Source: an uncultured Afifella sp. (GTDB lineage Bacteria; Pseudomonadota; Alphaproteobacteria; Rhizobiales; Afifellaceae). Taken from it: a DNA stretch of 64,000 nt. Position 1 is the stretch's first letter, and each line of letters begins with the position of its first letter. The stretch is taken from positions 26,595 through 90,594 of the forward strand of contig CAMYKZ010000017.1 in assembly GCA_947259045.1 (NCBI GenBank), given 5' to 3'. A program made the translations under genes and the position numbers. Below, one piece after another: positions 16,807 through 26,949 of this stretch. Below the pieces are notes generated by a model that made no database searches, had not been told where the DNA came from, and worked only from the letters and a program-made list of their open reading frames with translations.

Positions 16807-17841
16807 ATGCCCAAGCTTGATTATCCGGAAGATCGCCTGACCCGTTTTGTGCCCGTCCCCGCTGCTATCAGCCGACCGGGCTTCCATCACGTGATGGCCT
16901 GTGTGGATTCCTCTGCCTTCGCACGCTCTGTGCTGGCGCACGCCGCGGCTGTTGCAGAGACCATGGGAGCGCGGCTCACGGTCATGCGGGTGCTTGAACC
17001 GACATCCCGGCGCCATACCCCGACCGATCCCGTGGAATGGCATCTGCGCCATCACGAGGCCATGGCGGACGTGGAACGCCTTGTCTCGGGAACCGACCGT
17101 AATATCGGCGCCGAAGCGCTCGTCCTGGAGGGCGCAGCCGCCGAACGCATCTGCGCATGGGCGTATGAACATAAGGTTGATCTGACAGTGCTGGGGGCCT
17201 GCGGCGAAAGCCGTTTGAGCGAATGCGGACTGGGCGGCACGGCGCGTCGCGTTGCGGAGTCCGTGTCCGGCTCTGTCCTTCTTACGCCGACGACCGAGGT
17301 CGGAGAGGGCGCGATCAGGTACAATCGGGTGATGACCCCGCTCGATTCTTCCTCTCGAGCGGAATGCGCCCTGCCGATTGCGGTCAATATCGCTGTGGCC
17401 CATGACGCTGAACTGCTTCTCGTTCACGCGACGCCGGAAGTCACGCTTACCGAGGTTGGGCCGCTTGAAGCAGAGGATCTGAAAATGCGTGATCAGCTGA
17501 GGAATCGGAACGCGCGCATCGGACAGCGATATCTGAAACAGATACAGGCGCGGCTGTCGCGGAGTGGCGGCGCGATTCGCACCCGGTTACTGTCCGGCGG
17601 CGATCCGCGCCACGAAATCGCGCGTGCGGTAGCGGACGAAAAAACTGATGTCATCGTACTCTCTGCCTCCGGGTTCAGCGGCCATCGGGACCTTTCGGTA
17701 GGAAGCGTCGCCGATTATCTGATGAGCCATGTGACGACACCAATCCTACTCGTGCGTGGCCAGACCGCGCGACCGCAGTTGCGCCAGCAAAACTCGGTGG
17801 TCGCGTCGCCTCAGAGACTTCCGGGCCGGACCCTGTCTTGA
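16807..17841 (+). CDS. Tandem-domain universal stress protein
   Basis: A 344-residue protein with two UspA domains (residues ~25-165 and ~175-310). The first begins HHVMACVDSSAFARSVLAHA. The second ends with VIVLSASGFSGHRDLSVGSVADYLMSH, a glycine-rich segment placed like the nucleotide-binding loop of ATP-binding Usp proteins but with shorter spacing. UspA proteins aid survival under stress, usually as dimers; the tandem form is a covalent dimer. A strong RBS (GAGGAGGAATTCGTC-ATG) precedes it. Its stop overlaps the TTG start of the glucan synthase, so the two are translationally coupled. Confidence 0.87.
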   Translation: MPKLDYPEDRLTRFVPVPAAISRPGFHHVMACVDSSAFARSVLAHAAAVAETMGARLTVMRVLEPTSRRHTPTDPVEWHLRHHEAMADVERLVSGTDRNIGAEALVLEGAAAERICAWAYEHKVDLTVLGACGESRLSECGLGGTARRVAESVSGSVLLTPTTEVGEGAIRYNRVMTPLDSSSRAECALPIAVNIAVAHDAELLLVHATPEVTLTEVGPLEAEDLKMRDQLRNRNARIGQRYLKQIQARLSRSGGAIRTRLLSGGDPRHEIARAVADEKTDVIVLSASGFSGHRDLSVGSVADYLMSHVTTPILLVRGQTARPQLRQQNSVVASPQRLPGRTLS

Positions 17842-20800
17842 ACTCGCGTCTACCGGACGCACCAGACACTCTCACCCAGGCTGCTGGTGCGTTAAAAGCC
17901 CACCACGGCGTCTGTCCCGGCCGGCCCCGGCCGGCAGCGGTATGGGCCGATTTAGCCGCCGTGCCCGGCTGGCTGGACCATGCGCGCAGCCTCTGCGCCG
18001 ATCCGCCGCCCGACGCCACCAAGGCGGCGGAGTGGCTTCTGGACAACGAATATTATGTGCGCCGGGCCATATTGCAGATCCGTGAGGACATGCCGCCTGC
18101 TTTCTATCGCCGCCTGCCTTGCCTCTCCGCGCCCGAATGTAACGGATTGCCGAGGGTTTTCCTCCTGGCGCACGGCATGCTCGATGCTGCTCATATGCAG
18201 ATCAGTCTTGATACAGCGGTGCGCTTTGTCGACGCCTATCAGGAGGGGGCGCCGCTCACCATCGCCGAACTGTGGGCGTTCCCGGCCATGCTGCGTCTTG
18301 CCTGTCTGGAGACACTCGTCACGGCCTTCTCCGAGCTTGTGCCGGAATTGGTGATGCCCTTCGCACCGACACCGGGTTCGGCCTATCGGGAGACCCATGA
18401 CCCGACAGAGGCGGTATCGCGCGCGATCTCAACCTTGATGGCGGTGTCAAACATTCCCTGGAAGGACTTCTTCGATCGAGTCAGCCGGGTCGAGGCGATC
18501 CTGCGCGACGATCCCGCGGGTGTGTATCCCGCGATGGACTTCGACACCCGTGATCGGTACCGAAACGCTGTCGAGGAGATAGCTCTGGGCGCCGGCCTGT
18601 CGGAATGCGACGTGGCGTCCGAGGCAATGAAATTGGCAGCGGTCCACACCGCAGCGCCGCGCCGCGGTCATATCGGCTGCTGGCTGGTCGCCGAGGGGCG
18701 TCATGAGATCGAAGTGGCGCTGGGATTTCGCGCCACGCCCATTGCAGCGTTGCGGCGCTGGACCCTCGCCCATGCCGGCAAGTGTTATGCCGGAGCGCTG
18801 ATCGGGTTTGGCGCCGGCGCGCTCGCGCCGCCGGCCATGTTGCTCGCCACGCTTGATGCGGGAGCCGCCGGCTGGGTTGCAGGACTTATTCTCGCGCTTG
18901 CGCCGGCCTCAATCATCAGCGTGACGCTCACTCATTGGATCGTGACTTTAATCGTTCCGCCGCGCGTGCTCCCGAAGCTTGAATTCAAGCGCGGTCTTGC
19001 AGAGGGATGCACGGCGGCCATTGTTGCTCCGGTGATCCTGCGCAAGCCCGATGAGGTTATCGCCCTGTTGGAAAAAATCGAAACGCACTGGCTGACCAAT
19101 CCCGATCCGTTATTGCGTTTTGCACTGCTCAGTGATCTCGCGGACGCCGACACTGAGCACACCCCTCAGGACGCGCCGATCGAGGCGGAGCTTGTCGCCG
19201 GCGTCCGACGGTTGAACGAGCGATACCCCGATCACGCGCCATTCATGCTCCTCCACCGCAAGCGCCGCTGGAACGAGGCCGAAGGTTGCTGGATGGGATG
19301 GGAGCGCAAGCGCGGCAAACTTGAGCAGTTCAATGAGTTCATCCTCGACGAGGCGGATGACGCATTTGCGGTGCATGAGGGCGATATCGAGGCGCTGCGC
19401 GGCGTTCGCTTCGTCATAACCCTCGATGCAGACACCGTGGCGCCGGCGGGGTCTGTCAACCGCCTTCTGGGCGCGCTTGCCCACCCTCTGAACCGGGCGG
19501 AATTCGACGCCGAGACGGGACAGGTTCTGTGCGGCTACACCTTCATCCAGCCTCGTGTCGAGATCTCGCCCGATTCTGGTGATCGGTCGATCTTTACACG
19601 ACTTTATACCGGCGATACGGCGATCGACATTTACAGTCGAGCGGTCTCCGACGTTTACCAGGACCTTTTCGGCGAAGGTGTGTTTATCGGCAAGGGTGCC
19701 TATGACGTTGCCGCGTTCCGCCGCAGCCTGCACGGCCGGGTCCCGGAAAACGCGATTGTCAGTCACGATCTGTTCGAAGGGCTTCACGGGCGCGCGGCAT
19801 TGGCCACGGACGTGGTTTTCTATGAGGGGTTCCCTTCCAGCTATCTCGAATATGCCCGCCGCGCGCATCGTTGGGTGCGTGGCGACTGGCAACTCCTGCC
19901 CTGGCTTGCGGGGCCGGTGCCGGGACGCGACGGAACCCGGTTCGCCAACCCGCTCTCCGCACTTGATCGCTGGAAGATCTTCGATAATCTGCGCCGCAGT
20001 CTGATCCCGGTTGCACTCGTCACTCTGGCGGCAGTCGGCTGGCTTGCGCTGCCCGGCGCGTCCTGGATCTGGTCTGCGCTGACCGTGGCGGCACCGGCGG
20101 CATATCTGTTCACCGATCTTGTGACCAGTTTTGGCCGCGGCCGCCGGCGAGGTGCCGTACGGGAACGGTTGCGACAGCTGGCGGACCATGCCGGCCGGTG
20201 GCTGCTCGCCATCGTGTTCATGGCCCACGAGGCGGTGATCTTCGTCGACGCCATCTTGCGGGCCAACTGGCGCGTTTTCGTCTCGCGGCAGCGGATGCTG
20301 GAATGGACTTCGGCCGCCCATACCACTGCGCTCGTGGGTGGCGGGCGCGCGCGGGCATGGGTCGAGATGGCAGGAGCGCCTGTGCTGGCAGCGCTGATCA
20401 CTCTGGCACTGGCCACGGCAAATCCGGCCGCGCTTCCCGGTGCCGCGCCGCTGCTGCTGCTCTGGTTCGCCTCGCCTGAAATTGCTCTGTTCATCAGTCG
20501 CAGACGCCGGCCGGCGGCTGAAATGCTGGACGGCGAGGATCGGACATTTTTGCGCCATCTTGCCCGGAGCACCTGGCTTTATTTCGAGACCTTCGCGGGG
20601 CCGGACGACAATTGGCTGCCGCTCGACAACTACCAGAGCGAGCCGCACGAGGAGATCGCACATAGAACCTCTCCGACCAACATCGGCATGTTGTTCCTGT
20701 CCTCGCTGACGGCCTGGGATCTCGGTCATCTGGGTTTGCCCGATCTTTCGGCGCGCACGCGCTACACTCTCGATTCGCTTGATCGACTGGAACGGTACCG

Positions 20801-23800
20801 CGGCCATATACTGAACTGGTTCGACACCCGCACATTACAGCCGCTCCAGCCGCGCTATGTCTCAACCGTCGACAGCGGCAACCTCGCAGTCAGCCTCTTG
20901 ACCTTGCGGGAGGGCTGCCTGGAGGCGACGCGCGGGCCGGCGTTTCCGCCGGCGCTATGGATGGGGCTGGAAGATGTGATCGGATTGCTGCGCGAGGCCG
21001 TCGCCCCGCTTGCACCACCGCACTCCGATATGATCGTCGGTCAACTCGATATGATGCTCGACCGCATTCGCTCGTTCCAGTCGACGCCATCGTCTTGGCG
21101 GTCAGGGCTGCAGGACCTTTACATGTCTGATTGGCCGGAGCTGGAGGCCCTTTTCGCGCACGCGCTGGACGCATCTGCGGAGACGGATACGCGTGAAATC
21201 CACACCTGGTTGGAGCGGGTGGGCCACCACATCGCGTATATGCGGCGCGATCTCGACGCTCTCTCGCCCTGGTGCCTGCTGACCGAGACACCGCCGCCGT
21301 CACTTGCCGGGCTTGCGCGGCGCATCGACGATCTTCTGGGATTGCGGACACCGCTGGAAGGTGTGGAGGAACGCGCGGCGATGGCGCACACAGCGCTGGC
21401 GGAAACGGATGGTGAAGATGCAGTGGCACGACGGTGGCTGGCTGATCTGGGCGGCGCTGTCGAGCGTGGAACCGATGCCCAGGCAGCGCTCCGGAAGGGA
21501 CTTCTGGAGAGCGCGGAGCGCGCCGGTCGCGAAGCCTTCGGGATGGATTTCGGCCTGCTCTACGATAGCGAGACCCGGACTTTCTACATCGGCTATAACG
21601 TCAGTTCGGACCGCATGGACTTGCACCATTATGATCTGCTGGCTACCGAGGCGCGGCTGGCCAGCTATTTCGCCATTGCCAAGCGCGACGTCCCCACCGA
21701 GCACTGGTTCCATCTGGGCCGGCCGATCACGCGGACCGGGGGTGGTCTGACGGCTTTGTCCTGGAACGGCTCAATGTTCGAATATCTGATGCCTTCGCTT
21801 CTCCTGCGTAGCGATAGCGGGCGACTGTTGGGCCAAAGCGAGCGCGCCGCAGTTGCCGTGCAGCAGCGGTATGGAGAGAAACTGGGACTTCCCTGGGGCG
21901 TGTCGGAATCTGCTTATGCCACCCGCGACGCCGAGCACCGTTACCAGTATCAGGCCTTCGGCGTTCCCGGCCTTGGTCTCAAGCGCGGTCTCTCCGAGCA
22001 CTATGTGGTTGCCCCGTATGCCAGCGCACTGGCGCTCGCTGTCTCGCCCTGCGAAGCGGTGCAGAACTTGCGCCGGTTGGAAAAGTTGGGGCTCCGCGGC
22101 CGCTACGGTTTTTTCGAATCCGTGGATTTTACTCCAGATCGCCGGCCCGCTCAGGAAGAATTCACCCCGGTGCACGCGTTTATGGCACACCATCAGGGCA
22201 TGATCATCGCTGCCATCGGCAACGCGCTTAACGACAATGTTCTCGTCAGGCGGTTCAGCCGTGACCCTCGTATCCGTTCGATGGAGCTTCTGCTTCAGGA
22301 ACGCGTTCCCTGGGAATTTCCCGAAGAGACAACGATCGACGTGGAGAGTGCCGCGCCCGATCTCGCCCGAAAAGCTGCCCCGCCGCTGCACGGTTGGGAT
22401 TCTCCGGCTGCGCCTTCGCCGCAAATCCATGTCATCGGCAACGGGCGCATGGCGTCGTGGATCACTGGCGCGGGCGGCAGTGCGCTGTGGTGGCATGACC
22501 AGTCGCTCACGCGTTGGACCGGCGACTCGGTATGTGATGACGGAAATATGCGGATCTATCTGCACGATGCAAAAACCCGTTCGGTCTGGTCTGTCGGCCA
22601 TCGGCCGTCGGGATCCCCGGATCAGGATGCGCAGGTCGCCTTCCACGCCCATAAGGCGGAGTTTCACCAACAGGATTACGGCATCTCCGCCAGCACGGAA
22701 ATCGTCATCGCGCCGGGCGACGATGTTGAGATCCGCCGCATTACCCTTGTCAACGAGAGCGACATGCCGCGCGAGATCGACCTGACCAGCTACGCGGAAG
22801 TGGTGCTCGCGCCGGCTGCCATGCACGAGCGGCACCCGGCGTTCAGCAAGCTCTTTGTGCACGGCGAGCGGCTGACCTCGCACCACGGGCTCCTGTTCAT
22901 CCGGCGGCCCCGGCGGCCCGGGGACCGGCCGCCCGTATTGCTCCACCATGTCCTGTTCGAAGACCCGGACATTGCGCCGGACGGCTTCGAGACCGACCGC
23001 GGTGCTTTTCTCGGCCGTCATGGCGAATTCGCTCTGCCCCCTGGCGCAACCGGCCCGCTTTCCGGCACAACGGGATGGACCCTCGATCCGGTCATGGCGC
23101 TGCGCACCAAGGTTCGGTTGGCGCCACAGGCGCGGGCACAGGTCGCTTTCATTACCATTGCCGCCGGCTCGCGGGAATCCGCTATCGAGATCGCCGAGCG
23201 TTACGCTGCGCTGGCTGCCCTTGATTGGGCGTTTGAAGATGCTGCGCGCTCCGCCGCACTTGAGGCACACCGGCTCGGGCTCACGCCCGTGTCACTGGCC
23301 GATGCCCAGGCGCTCTGCCACGATCTGCTGTATCCGCGGCCCTTGGCCGGCGATCCCCGCACCAGGCTTTTGGACCAGTCGTCCCTGTGGGGCCTGGGTC
23401 TTTCCGGCGACCTGCCGATAGTCTTGGTTCGTATTATCGATGCCGATCATGCCAGACTGCTTCCAGCTGCAATCCGGGCACATCAGTGGTGGCGCCGGCA
23501 TGGCCTGCACGCGGACCTGGTTATCATGCGCTCGGGGACATCCGGCTACGAGGAACCGATCCGCGATTATCTGTTTTCGGCGTTGCGCGAGGCAGGCGTT
23601 GCCGAAGGGTTGGGCGGCAAGGGCGGCATCCACATGCACGCGGCCGACCGGATCGGCGAGCCGGAGCGGCGGATGCTGGAATCCACCGCCCGGGTGGTCC
23701 TCGACGGTGCGGCCGAGACGCTGGCCGGCGGGCGAACGGTGCAAGACCTCGGACGCTCGGCGCCGCCGCTTTTCGAACCGGTTGGCGCTCCGGCACACAT

Positions 23801-26309
23801 TCCGGTGCCTGCAGCCGCGATCGTGCGCCCAGCCGATCTGTTATTCGACAACACTTATGGCGGATTTTCACCGGACGGAAAGGACTACGTGATCCATCTG
23901 GAGCCAGGAATCCGCACCCCCGCGCCCTGGTGCAACGTGCTCGCCAACGAGACGTTCGGCACCATCGTCTCCGAGGCCGGCCTGGGCTTCACATGGGCCA
24001 TCAACAGCGGCGAGCGGCGCCTCACGCCCTGGTCCAACGATCCGGTCGTCGATCCCCAGGCGGAGGCCCTCTATCTTCGCGACGAGGAGACGGCCGAGGT
24101 CTGGACACCGACGCCTGAGCCATCCGGGGGTGGCGAAACCTGCCAGATCCATCACCGCGCCGGCATGACCACCTGGCTGCGTAACGGTAACGGCCTTGAG
24201 CAGCGTCTCACCGTTTTCGTGCCGCCAGATGCGCCGGTCAAGCTCGCGATCCTTCGCATTTCCAATCCCGGCGGGCGCGGCCGCCGCCTCACGGCGACCT
24301 ACTACGCCGAGTGGCTGCTTGGCGCACTCGCCAGCACTGCGCGGCCCCATGTCATCTGCGGCTATCATGTCGCAAGCCACGCGCTGATCGCCCGCAACAG
24401 TTGGAATTCGGAATTTGGCGAGCGTGTGGCGTTTCTTGCCTCGAGCCGTCCGCCTCACAGCCTGACTTGCGAACGGTCGGAGTTTCTCGGCCGCGAAGGC
24501 GGACGCGGCCGGCCCGCGGGACTTGCGCGTTGGAGCCTCGGCGAAAAGGTCGACGGCGTCGCGGACCCCTGCGCCGCCTTCCAGGTTCATCTCGACATCG
24601 GGCCCGGTGAGACCGAGGAGGTCGTCTTTGTGCTGGGTGATGGCAACGATCTTGCCGAGACGGAGATGCTGATTGCCGAATGGACGGACCTGGAGCGAGT
24701 TCACAAGGCATTGGCAGAAACCGAAGAGATCTGGGACCGCCGTCTCGGCGCCGTCCAGGTTACCACGCCGGACGATGCCTTCGACCTGATGATCAACCGC
24801 TGGCTCCTGCATCAGACGCTCGGCTGCCGGGTCTTGGCCCGGGCGGGCTTCCAGCAGGCCGGCGGCGCCTTCGGATTCCGCGACCAGCTTCAGGACATGA
24901 TGGCGCTGATGTTCACCGAGCCGGATCGGGTCCGCGCACATATCCTCGAATGCGCCGGGCGGCAGTTCGAGGAAGGCGATGTTCTGCACTGGTGGCATCC
25001 GCCCGCCGGTCGCGGCGTGCGTACACGCTATTCCGACGACCTGATGTGGTTGCCCTACGTGACCAGCCGCTATGTGGCGGCCACTGGCGACACTTCGATC
25101 CTTGAGGAAGAGGTGCACTTCCTCTCCGCGCCGCCGCTCAATGATGACGAGGAGGACCGATATGCCCTGTTTGAGGCCGGGCCGGAACGCGCGCCAATTT
25201 TCGACCATTGCCTGCGGGCACTGGAGCAAGGCGTCACTTCCGGAGCCCACGGTCTGCCTTTGATGGGCGGAGGCGACTGGAACGACGGCATGGACAGGGT
25301 CGGCCGATACGGGCGGGGCGAAAGCATCTGGTTGGCCTGGTTCGCGGCCGTCTGTGCCGACGGCTTCGCCGATCTCGCAGCGCTGGTCAACCGCGACGAT
25401 CTGGACAGGATCTGGCGAAGCCAGGCCGAAGAGTTGCGCAGTGCCGCTGACCGGGCAGGCTGGGACGGCGAATGGTATGTACGCGCCTTCGATGACGAGG
25501 GACTGCCCTGGGGTTCGAAAGACTGCGACGAATGCAAAATCGACAGCATCGCCCAGTCCTGGTCCGCATTGGCGGGTGGCCCTTCCGCCGCGCGGACTGC
25601 CGAGGCTATCGGCTCGGCGACTTCCCACCTGGTCGACCGCGAGGCCCGGCTGGTGCGCCTGCTCTGGCCGCCATTCGACCGCACGCCGCGCGATCCGGGT
25701 TATATCCGCGCTTACCCACCTGGTGTACGTGAGAATGGCGGCCAGTACACGCACGGTGCTGCATGGCTCGGATTGGCTCATGTGCGGCTGGGCGACGGCA
25801 ACGCGGCGCACACCATCTTCGACCTGATCAACCCGATCCGCCGCACTGCCAGCCAAACCGAAGCGGAGCGATACCGGGCCGAACCGTATGTCGTGCCCGC
25901 CGACGTCAGAGGTGCTGGACCAAGCGTCGGTCAGGCGGGGTGGACGTGGTACACCGGCGCCGCCGGCTGGACTTGGCGGCTGGGCGTTGAAGGCATTTTG
26001 GGGCTGTCGCTCGACAATGGCGCGGTCAGGATATCGCCCTGCATGCCGCGCGAATGGGGCGGAGCGGAGGCGCGGGTCTCCGGACCGGACGGAGTGCTCG
26101 CCATTCAGATTGAGGATCCCGACCATTTGGGGACGGGAAGAATTGAACTCACGGTAGATGGCCGGCCCGCCAGAGGTGACCATGTTACGTTTCCCTCCGG
26201 TGGTGCGGTGCGGCGCGTCAACGCACGGCTGCGGCCTGCCTTGAAGATCGACAATACAGGGTCGGCCGAGCCGTTACCCTCACAGCGAGGCCCCGTGGAC
26301 GGGTCTTGA
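17838..26309 (+). CDS. ndvB: Cyclic beta-1,2-glucan synthase, NdvB/Cgs type
   Basis: A 2823-residue inner-membrane polymerase that makes periplasmic cyclic beta-(1,2)-glucans from UDP-glucose, important for osmoadaptation and host interaction in Rhizobiales. Length matches NdvB/Cgs (~2830-2870). The N-terminal glycosyltransferase (GT84) part has LDADT (~residue 530) and HRWVRGDWQ (~676), with membrane segments near 315-372, 725-765, 790-815 and 850-890. A glycoamylase-like region has HHQGMIIAAIGNAL (~1449). The C-terminal GH94 phosphorylase-like domain controls chain length and carries GGDWNDGMDRVG with the general-acid Asp near 2482. The start is TTG at 17838, overlapping the stress-protein stop; no better ATG lies before the conserved WLLDNEYYVRRAI region. 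Confidence 0.95.
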   Translation: MNSRLPDAPDTLTQAAGALKAHHGVCPGRPRPAAVWADLAAVPGWLDHARSLCADPPPDATKAAEWLLDNEYYVRRAILQIREDMPPAFYRRLPCLSAPECNGLPRVFLLAHGMLDAAHMQISLDTAVRFVDAYQEGAPLTIAELWAFPAMLRLACLETLVTAFSELVPELVMPFAPTPGSAYRETHDPTEAVSRAISTLMAVSNIPWKDFFDRVSRVEAILRDDPAGVYPAMDFDTRDRYRNAVEEIALGAGLSECDVASEAMKLAAVHTAAPRRGHIGCWLVAEGRHEIEVALGFRATPIAALRRWTLAHAGKCYAGALIGFGAGALAPPAMLLATLDAGAAGWVAGLILALAPASIISVTLTHWIVTLIVPPRVLPKLEFKRGLAEGCTAAIVAPVILRKPDEVIALLEKIETHWLTNPDPLLRFALLSDLADADTEHTPQDAPIEAELVAGVRRLNERYPDHAPFMLLHRKRRWNEAEGCWMGWERKRGKLEQFNEFILDEADDAFAVHEGDIEALRGVRFVITLDADTVAPAGSVNRLLGALAHPLNRAEFDAETGQVLCGYTFIQPRVEISPDSGDRSIFTRLYTGDTAIDIYSRAVSDVYQDLFGEGVFIGKGAYDVAAFRRSLHGRVPENAIVSHDLFEGLHGRAALATDVVFYEGFPSSYLEYARRAHRWVRGDWQLLPWLAGPVPGRDGTRFANPLSALDRWKIFDNLRRSLIPVALVTLAAVGWLALPGASWIWSALTVAAPAAYLFTDLVTSFGRGRRRGAVRERLRQLADHAGRWLLAIVFMAHEAVIFVDAILRANWRVFVSRQRMLEWTSAAHTTALVGGGRARAWVEMAGAPVLAALITLALATANPAALPGAAPLLLLWFASPEIALFISRRRRPAAEMLDGEDRTFLRHLARSTWLYFETFAGPDDNWLPLDNYQSEPHEEIAHRTSPTNIGMLFLSSLTAWDLGHLGLPDLSARTRYTLDSLDRLERYRGHILNWFDTRTLQPLQPRYVSTVDSGNLAVSLLTLREGCLEATRGPAFPPALWMGLEDVIGLLREAVAPLAPPHSDMIVGQLDMMLDRIRSFQSTPSSWRSGLQDLYMSDWPELEALFAHALDASAETDTREIHTWLERVGHHIAYMRRDLDALSPWCLLTETPPPSLAGLARRIDDLLGLRTPLEGVEERAAMAHTALAETDGEDAVARRWLADLGGAVERGTDAQAALRKGLLESAERAGREAFGMDFGLLYDSETRTFYIGYNVSSDRMDLHHYDLLATEARLASYFAIAKRDVPTEHWFHLGRPITRTGGGLTALSWNGSMFEYLMPSLLLRSDSGRLLGQSERAAVAVQQRYGEKLGLPWGVSESAYATRDAEHRYQYQAFGVPGLGLKRGLSEHYVVAPYASALALAVSPCEAVQNLRRLEKLGLRGRYGFFESVDFTPDRRPAQEEFTPVHAFMAHHQGMIIAAIGNALNDNVLVRRFSRDPRIRSMELLLQERVPWEFPEETTIDVESAAPDLARKAAPPLHGWDSPAAPSPQIHVIGNGRMASWITGAGGSALWWHDQSLTRWTGDSVCDDGNMRIYLHDAKTRSVWSVGHRPSGSPDQDAQVAFHAHKAEFHQQDYGISASTEIVIAPGDDVEIRRITLVNESDMPREIDLTSYAEVVLAPAAMHERHPAFSKLFVHGERLTSHHGLLFIRRPRRPGDRPPVLLHHVLFEDPDIAPDGFETDRGAFLGRHGEFALPPGATGPLSGTTGWTLDPVMALRTKVRLAPQARAQVAFITIAAGSRESAIEIAERYAALAALDWAFEDAARSAALEAHRLGLTPVSLADAQALCHDLLYPRPLAGDPRTRLLDQSSLWGLGLSGDLPIVLVRIIDADHARLLPAAIRAHQWWRRHGLHADLVIMRSGTSGYEEPIRDYLFSALREAGVAEGLGGKGGIHMHAADRIGEPERRMLESTARVVLDGAAETLAGGRTVQDLGRSAPPLFEPVGAPAHIPVPAAAIVRPADLLFDNTYGGFSPDGKDYVIHLEPGIRTPAPWCNVLANETFGTIVSEAGLGFTWAINSGERRLTPWSNDPVVDPQAEALYLRDEETAEVWTPTPEPSGGGETCQIHHRAGMTTWLRNGNGLEQRLTVFVPPDAPVKLAILRISNPGGRGRRLTATYYAEWLLGALASTARPHVICGYHVASHALIARNSWNSEFGERVAFLASSRPPHSLTCERSEFLGREGGRGRPAGLARWSLGEKVDGVADPCAAFQVHLDIGPGETEEVVFVLGDGNDLAETEMLIAEWTDLERVHKALAETEEIWDRRLGAVQVTTPDDAFDLMINRWLLHQTLGCRVLARAGFQQAGGAFGFRDQLQDMMALMFTEPDRVRAHILECAGRQFEEGDVLHWWHPPAGRGVRTRYSDDLMWLPYVTSRYVAATGDTSILEEEVHFLSAPPLNDDEEDRYALFEAGPERAPIFDHCLRALEQGVTSGAHGLPLMGGGDWNDGMDRVGRYGRGESIWLAWFAAVCADGFADLAALVNRDDLDRIWRSQAEELRSAADRAGWDGEWYVRAFDDEGLPWGSKDCDECKIDSIAQSWSALAGGPSAARTAEAIGSATSHLVDREARLVRLLWPPFDRTPRDPGYIRAYPPGVRENGGQYTHGAAWLGLAHVRLGDGNAAHTIFDLINPIRRTASQTEAERYRAEPYVVPADVRGAGPSVGQAGWTWYTGAAGWTWRLGVEGILGLSLDNGAVRISPCMPREWGGAEARVSGPDGVLAIQIEDPDHLGTGRIELTVDGRPARGDHVTFPSGGAVRRVNARLRPALKIDNTGSAEPLPSQRGPVDGS

Positions 26310-26460
26310 CGTCTCGCCCGATCGCCAGATCCGACCCGAACACCAGAATACGCTTCACGATCGCTACAACGGTTTTGATCAGGCTCAATGCGCATCGCCG
26401 CACCGAAGATTGAAATGTCACGTCATCTATTCCGGTAATGGCCGCGGGAGCCGTCACACA

Positions 26461-26939
26461 ATGGCACACAAACAAATTCTCTTTCGATCAGAAGCGCGCG
26501 AAAAGATCCTCCGGGGCGCTGCTGCGCTGGCCGATGCTATTCGCGTAACGCTTGGCCCGAAGTCAAAATCGTCCTCATCCAGAAGAAGTGGGGAGCGCCG
26601 ATCGTCTGCAACGATGGCGTGACCATCGCCACGGGCGTCGATCTCAAGGATCCGGAAGAGAGTCCGGGCGCCCAGATGTTGCGGCAGGCCGCTGAGAAGA
26701 CCGGAGAGGCAGTGGGCGACGGTACCAGCACGTCTACAATTCCTGCACACGCGATATTCGCCGACGGAACACGAAATGTCGTCGCCGGCGCGAGCGGCAT
26801 TGACATCAAGGCCGGGCTTGATCGCGGGCTGCGTGATGCCGCCGAGCCTCTTCCGCTTTTTTCAGAAAGCGAATTCGTCATTGAGTTCATGGTACGACGC
26901 CGCTGCGCCGCTCCGGCAGCGGTCAAGTTCCCTTTGTAG
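26461..26939 (+). pseudogene. groEL: Broken groEL (frameshifted, N-terminal fragment)
   Basis: The frame opened by ATG 26461 reads MAHKQILFRSEAREKILRG...TLGPKSK, a chaperonin N-terminus. Near 26570 one base appears to be lost and the GroEL sequence continues in another frame as LIQKKWGAPIVCNDGVTIA, then PGAQMLRQAAEKTGEAVGDG and FADGTRNVVAGASGIDIKAG. Homology stops around 26850, about 130 of ~545 residues into the protein, where unrelated sequence begins. The ATP-binding DGT motif survives, but the protein cannot fold as a chaperonin. It resembles the secondary GroEL copies of alphaproteobacteria and probably belonged to the same stress block as the universal stress protein. Confidence 0.85.
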
Positions 26940-26949
26940 GCAATCGTGT

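Noticed and set aside
23868..26183. 771-codon minus-strand open frame antisense to the glucan synthase (and similar ones at 21771-23270 and 19110-20807)
   Set aside because: High-GC codon structure of ndvB leaves the opposite strand open; the translated sequences show no family features, while the plus strand has clear GT84/GH94 motifs.
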